Assembly (NCBI GenBank): GCA_003446295.1
Contig: DMBB01000001.1
Coordinates: 1 to 9,798, forward strand
From: Erysipelotrichaceae bacterium
GTDB lineage: Bacteria > Bacillota_I > Bacilli_A > Erysipelotrichales > Erysipelotrichaceae
DNA: 9,798 nucleotides
Reading direction: 5' to 3'
The position numbers were made by a program, and so were the translations under genes. The notes beneath the pieces are model-generated. The model made no database searches. It was given only the letters and a program-made list of their open reading frames with translations, and had not been told where the DNA came from. Below, one piece after another: positions 7,104-9,798 of the stretch; the stretch's first letter is position 1; every line of letters starts with the position of its first letter.

Positions 7104-7697
7104 TCAGCGATTGCCGTAGATCCTGCAGAAATGTCTGCTGAATGATTCAATCTGTCTGATGGCATCTTCGGTCTTATCCGGTTCACGGTCACAAAGATGG
7201 ATCAGTGATGAGATCGGTGCAGTGTATGAAAAAGCGGTCATTTCAGGGTCATCCTGTCTTAACAGACCCTTCTCCATCATTCCCTGGAACACATAGGTAA
7301 ACATCTCAGTCAGACCTGTCAGAAAGTGTCTGGTTGCGAGCTGACATGCACGCTGATCCCGAAACTGCTCTAGCGTCAGTACTTTTCGAGTCATGATGAT
7401 CTTCTCATCATGGATCGTGATATTGACCATTCTCATGGTCATCTCTGTAAGCTCTTCCAATGAATCCGGTATCGGCGGAAGGTGCTCGGGTGATCCGAAA
7501 TGTTCCTCGTAGTATGCGATCATCTCGTCAAGGAGCGCATTCCATATTGCCTCTTTGCTGTCATAGTGTTTATACACACCTGACTTTACTAGACCGAGCG
7601 ACGCACTTAATTCACGGATATTTGTTCCTGCATACCCTTTCTGAGAAAACATAGCCAATGCTGCAGAAAGGATTCTTTCTTTTGTATCGTTTGCCAT
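7104..7697 (-). CDS. TetR/AcrR-family transcriptional repressor
   Basis: 197 residues, typical for the family. The N-terminal DNA-binding domain covers residues 1-50: KERILSAALAMFSQKGYAGT, then the helix-turn-helix with SASLGLVKSGVYKHY (about 31-45), whose GVYKHYDSKEAI is the classic TetR recognition-helix region. The rest is a helical ligand-binding domain. I chose the ATG at 7697 over the in-frame GTG at 7727, because the GTG starts only 2 nt after the -10 box and would lie at or before the transcription start. The ribosome binding site is poor: AAAGG lies about 18 nt before the ATG. As first gene of the exporter operon, it probably represses its own promoter and the ABC genes until a ligand, perhaps the exported compound, releases it. 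No nucleotide evidence identifies the ligand. Confidence 0.88.
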   Translation of the reverse strand: MANDTKERILSAALAMFSQKGYAGTNIRELSASLGLVKSGVYKHYDSKEAIWNALLDEMIAYYEEHFGSPEHLPPIPDSLEELTEMTMRMVNITIHDEKIIMTRKVLTLEQFRDQRACQLATRHFLTGLTEMFTYVFQGMMEKGLLRQDDPEMTAFSYTAPISSLIHLCDREPDKTEDAIRQIESFSRHFCRIYGNR

Positions 7698-7719
7698 GAT
7701 GTTATAATTCGGTGACCTT

Positions 7720-7808
7720 TCGTTCACTTATTATAATGAATACGGATCAGATTGTCAATTCGTGCAGCGAAAGCATACCCATATGAACGATTCATTCTAT
7801 ATGAACGA
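7720..7808. promoter_or_regulatory. Candidate TetR operator repeats around the promoter
   Basis: The heptamer TGAACGA occurs three times: on the plus strand at 7784-7790 and 7802-7808 (within ATATGAACGA, an exact 10-bp repeat with an 18-bp period), and on the minus strand at 7726-7720, just downstream of the -10 box. The first plus copy is part of the palindrome ATGAA-CGA-TTCAT (7783-7795). CGTTCA (7721-7726) and TGAATACG (7737-7744) also flank the -10 as a partial dyad. This is a plausible repressor binding arrangement; binding itself is inferred. Confidence 0.5.
7730..7758 (-). promoter_or_regulatory. Consensus sigma-A promoter of the tetR-ABC operon
   Basis: On the minus strand, a perfect -35 TTGACA (7758-7753), a 17-nt spacer and a perfect -10 TATAAT (7735-7730). 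Predicted start is near 7723. So exact a match implies a strong promoter that needs repression, consistent with TetR control. Confidence 0.9.
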
Positions 7809-7810
7809 AT

Positions 7811-7837
7811 AAATGAAAAGCCTGCAAGGTGGCAGGC
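7811..7837 (-). terminator. Intrinsic terminator of the MATE gene
   Basis: On the minus strand, the stem GCCTGC / GCAGGC (7837-7832 with 7825-7820) has a 6-nt loop and is followed by TTTT. It begins 24 nt after the MATE stop and separates that gene from the tetR promoter. Confidence 0.75.
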
Positions 7838-7861
7838 ATACATATGATGTTTGTAATGTTT

Positions 7862-9232
7862 TCAGGCAACGATACCCTTGGTCTTCCATTTTCCTCTGCG
7901 GTACATGATAAACGTCATCAGAGCACCGCATGACCAGCTGATCAGCATGGAAATGTACATCATTGCGCAGTTACCCTGCGGTAGCGCAGGCGTCTTGCTG
8001 AGGGCAACGAGACCGTAAGCAAGCGGGATTCTCAGAAGTACGGATGACAGGATCGAGATCCACATCGGTGTGATCGTATCCCCTGCTCCGCGCATAATAC
8101 CGGAAAGACACTGCGTCACTTCCATGACAATATAGCCAGGCGCAAGGATACGCATCATGCGGTAGCTCAGATCGATCAGTTCCTGTGTTTCGGTAAAGAT
8201 GCTCATCAGGTTTCTTCCGAACAGAATGATCAGTACAGTCAGTACTGCTGAGATGCCCATTGCAGTCAATGTACCCTTTCTGGCACCTTCGATCACACGG
8301 TCCAGCTTTCCGGCGCCGATATTCTGTCCTGCGTAAGTTGTCATTGCAGAACCGAATGAGAACGCCGGCAGCATAACAAATCCATCGATTCGCATAACGA
8401 TGACATTCGCCGCAATAAACAGTTCTCCGAAGCTGTTTGTCAGAGACTGAACAACGATCATAGACATTGAGAAGATCGCCTGCGTCACACCGGAAGGCAG
8501 ACCGAGACGGATCAGCTTTGCGGTATATTTCTTCTTCGGGATCAGATATTCTTTCTTCAGATCAAAGATCTCCTGCATGCGTGTCAGCTTCCAGATACAT
8601 AATCCAGCTGAAACAAACTGAGCAATGATCGTTGCAAGTGCAACACCTGCAACACCAAGTCCGAAGTTCGCTACAAACACATAGTCCAGAATAATATTGA
8701 GGAATGTCGCGACAAGCAGATAGATAAGCGCTGACACAGAATCACCTAATCCTCTCAACACACCGCCCAGGATGTTGTAAAGACCGCCCCCGGCAATACC
8801 CATGAAAATGATGAACAGATAGTTATAGCACCAGTCCAGGATCGATTCCGGCGTATTCAGAAGATGCAGCAGCGGACGCGTGATCAGCGGTCCGACGATC
8901 ATAATAAACAAAGACGCGATCAGTGTCAGAGTAATGCAGGTACCGATCGTTTTTGACAGATCTTTCCTGAGCTGAGCACCGTAATACTGTGCTACCATGA
9001 TGCCCGCACCTGTTGCGATACCCATGAACAGGACCAGCATCAGATTCAGGATTGGTCCGGCGCTGCCGACAGCCGCCAGTGCATTATCTCCGACAAAACG
9101 TCCGACAATAATACTGTCTACAGTGTTATACAGCTGCTGGGCAACATTTCCTATCAGCATCGGGATCGTAAAGATCATGATCGATTTGACCGGGTCGTCT
9201 TTTGTCATATCTACAGGCTGAAACAATTTCAT
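7862..9232 (-). CDS. MATE-family multidrug efflux transporter
   Basis: A 456-residue integral membrane protein, the usual size for MATE antiporters, with about 12 hydrophobic segments in two similar halves. Family landmarks are the N-terminal LYNTVDSIIVGRFVGDNALAA region (from residue 34), VLRGLGDS (158-165) in the first half and its counterpart IMRGAGDT (379-386) in the second, LDYVFVANFGLGVAGVALAT (182-201), and GQNIGAGK (302-309). Such proteins use a sodium or proton gradient to export cationic drugs or toxins; the substrate here is unknown. The ATG at 9232 is preceded by GGGGG (9244-9240) at 7 nt, a G-rich but non-canonical ribosome binding site. The gene has its own terminator and no TGAACGA repeat upstream, so it is probably controlled separately from the TetR operon. 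Confidence 0.92.
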   Translation of the reverse strand: MKLFQPVDMTKDDPVKSIMIFTIPMLIGNVAQQLYNTVDSIIVGRFVGDNALAAVGSAGPILNLMLVLFMGIATGAGIMVAQYYGAQLRKDLSKTIGTCITLTLIASLFIMIVGPLITRPLLHLLNTPESILDWCYNYLFIIFMGIAGGGLYNILGGVLRGLGDSVSALIYLLVATFLNIILDYVFVANFGLGVAGVALATIIAQFVSAGLCIWKLTRMQEIFDLKKEYLIPKKKYTAKLIRLGLPSGVTQAIFSMSMIVVQSLTNSFGELFIAANVIVMRIDGFVMLPAFSFGSAMTTYAGQNIGAGKLDRVIEGARKGTLTAMGISAVLTVLIILFGRNLMSIFTETQELIDLSYRMMRILAPGYIVMEVTQCLSGIMRGAGDTITPMWISILSSVLLRIPLAYGLVALSKTPALPQGNCAMMYISMLISWSCGALMTFIMYRRGKWKTKGIVA

Positions 9233-9444
9233 ATAATAACCCCCAAACGCTTAACTATTATATCTATAACATTGCAGATAAGATACATATAATGTACATG
9301 TTTCTCAGTATCTTTCATTTTCAAATATCTGAATTCACTGATTCCTTCTGCTGTACAATACACCATTCCTAAGGAATCTACCATTTCAGATTCTTCATAA
9401 TCATCTCAAAATACCTTTCGAATACCATGTCATCATATATATAC
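9233..9444. other. Intergenic region upstream of the MATE gene
   Basis: It should hold the MATE promoter. A minus-strand TATAAT lies at 9262-9257, but without a good -35 box. A short palindrome TACAT-ATA-ATGTA is at 9284-9296. A minus-strand frame of 51 codons (ATG 9384, stop 9231-9229) runs through it and its TGA overlaps the MATE start codon; it has no clear ribosome binding site, so I do not call it a gene. No riboswitch is recognised. Confidence 0.45.
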
Positions 9445-9472
9445 TAAAAGACTGCCCGTGAGGACAGTCTTT
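9445..9472 (-). terminator. Intrinsic terminator of the right-edge gene
   Basis: On the minus strand, an 11-bp stem AAAGACTGTCC / GGGCAGTCTTT (one G-T pair) with a 4-nt loop runs into TTTT. It lies 30 nt after the stop codon at 9503-9505 and so ends that transcript before the MATE control region. Confidence 0.85.
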
Positions 9473-9502
9473 CATGTAAAGGAGGTATTTCTGTTTGACA
9501 GA

Positions 9503-9798
9503 TTATTTCTTGAAGTGTACCGGCATGCTGAATGCGGAGTTGCCTGCGATATCAGTAGCCAGAAGACGAGCCCACTTCATTCCCTTCGGGAAGTCGAAGG
9601 AGACTGTCTTTCTGCCGTAAGAAGTCGTATCTTCCAGAGGAACGATAACACTGTTTACATTCTCTCCGTCAGAGTAGACGAGCTCAGCTTCTGTCAGCGG
9701 GAATGTCCAGCTGAATTCTGCTTCTGCATGACCGTCTTCGATCGTGCTCTTTTCGATCAGGATCTCACCTGTTGAGTAGAAGTGTTTGCCCTGACGCA
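9503..9798 (-). CDS. C-terminal fragment of a protein, possibly a PHP/CehA-McbA-type metallohydrolase
   Basis: The minus strand is open from the window edge to a TAA at 9505-9503, giving 97 residues with no start codon in view. The gene continues beyond the window. Coding character is good: strongly biased codons (ATC, GAA, CTG, TTC) like those of kdgK, and a beta-rich, sensible composition. It opens with RQGKHFYSTGEILIEKS, passes through a SWTFPL strand, and ends KWARLLATDIAGNSAFSMPVHFKK. The 'G-x-F-Y-S/T-T-G-E' opening and the 'WARL..D.AGN.AFS.PV' ending recall the C-terminal part of CehA/McbA-like PHP-domain metallohydrolases, from memory. The metal-binding domain would lie outside the window, so the function is tentative. 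An intrinsic terminator follows the stop. Confidence 0.75.
   Translation of the reverse strand, partial: RQGKHFYSTGEILIEKSTIEDGHAEAEFSWTFPLTEAELVYSDGENVNSVIVPLEDTTSYGRKTVSFDFPKGMKWARLLATDIAGNSAFSMPVHFKK

Noticed and set aside
7055..7192. N-terminal extension of the ABC ATPase
   Set aside because: It overlaps the tetR end, has no family similarity, and the ATG at 7054 has a proper AGGAG.
7698..7727. GTG start for tetR, ten codons upstream
   Set aside because: It lies 2 nt downstream of the -10 box, at or before the predicted transcription start, so it would not be translated from this promoter.
9458..9775. 105-codon plus-strand ORF at the right end
   Set aside because: It is antisense to the truncated minus-strand gene, which has better codon use and a matching terminator.

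Overview
The window looks like chromosomal DNA from a low-to-mid GC Bacillota (Firmicutes), probably a gut-type Lachnospiraceae or Erysipelotrichaceae relative. The signs are AGGAGG-type ribosome binding sites, consensus TTGACA/TATAAT and extended -10 promoters, short intrinsic terminators, standard stop codons and the protein families present. This placement is an inference from style and families, not from a marker gene. No rRNA, tRNA, insertion sequence, phage gene or CRISPR array is visible.

Layout. Positions 1-716 are an AT-rich non-coding stretch with several short repeats, ending in an extended -10 promoter and a leader of about 135 nt. It drives a monocistronic PfkB-type sugar kinase (717-1814, +), most like 2-keto-3-deoxygluconate kinase, which ends in a strong terminator. 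Every other gene lies on the minus strand. Convergent with the kinase is an uncharacterised locus (4173 down to 1898). It is now two ORFs, but the sequence strongly suggests one gene of about 758 codons broken by a one-base frameshift near 3663-3666. Next, transcribed leftward from a perfect consensus promoter at 7758-7730, is a four-gene unit: TetR repressor, ABC ATPase, ABC-2-type permease and a cysteine-rich DUF3795 protein, closed by a terminator at 4339-4302. Upstream of it are a MATE efflux protein (9232-7862) with its own terminator and, at the right edge, the C-terminal 97 residues of a gene running off the window. That partial gene has no start codon in view; it resembles the tail of a PHP/CehA-McbA-type metallohydrolase.

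Function. The TetR-ABC unit reads as a self-regulated drug or peptide exporter: the repressor is the first gene of the transcript, its promoter is surrounded by three copies of the heptamer TGAACGA, and the ATPase and permease are 2 nt apart and probably translationally coupled. The adjacent MATE gene is a second, separately transcribed efflux system with no TGAACGA copy upstream. The sugar kinase is a catabolic gene unrelated to these.

Most worth a second look are the frameshifted unknown gene and its architecture, the repeat-rich TetR control region, DUF3795 carried in an exporter operon, and the structured, unexplained region upstream of the sugar kinase.
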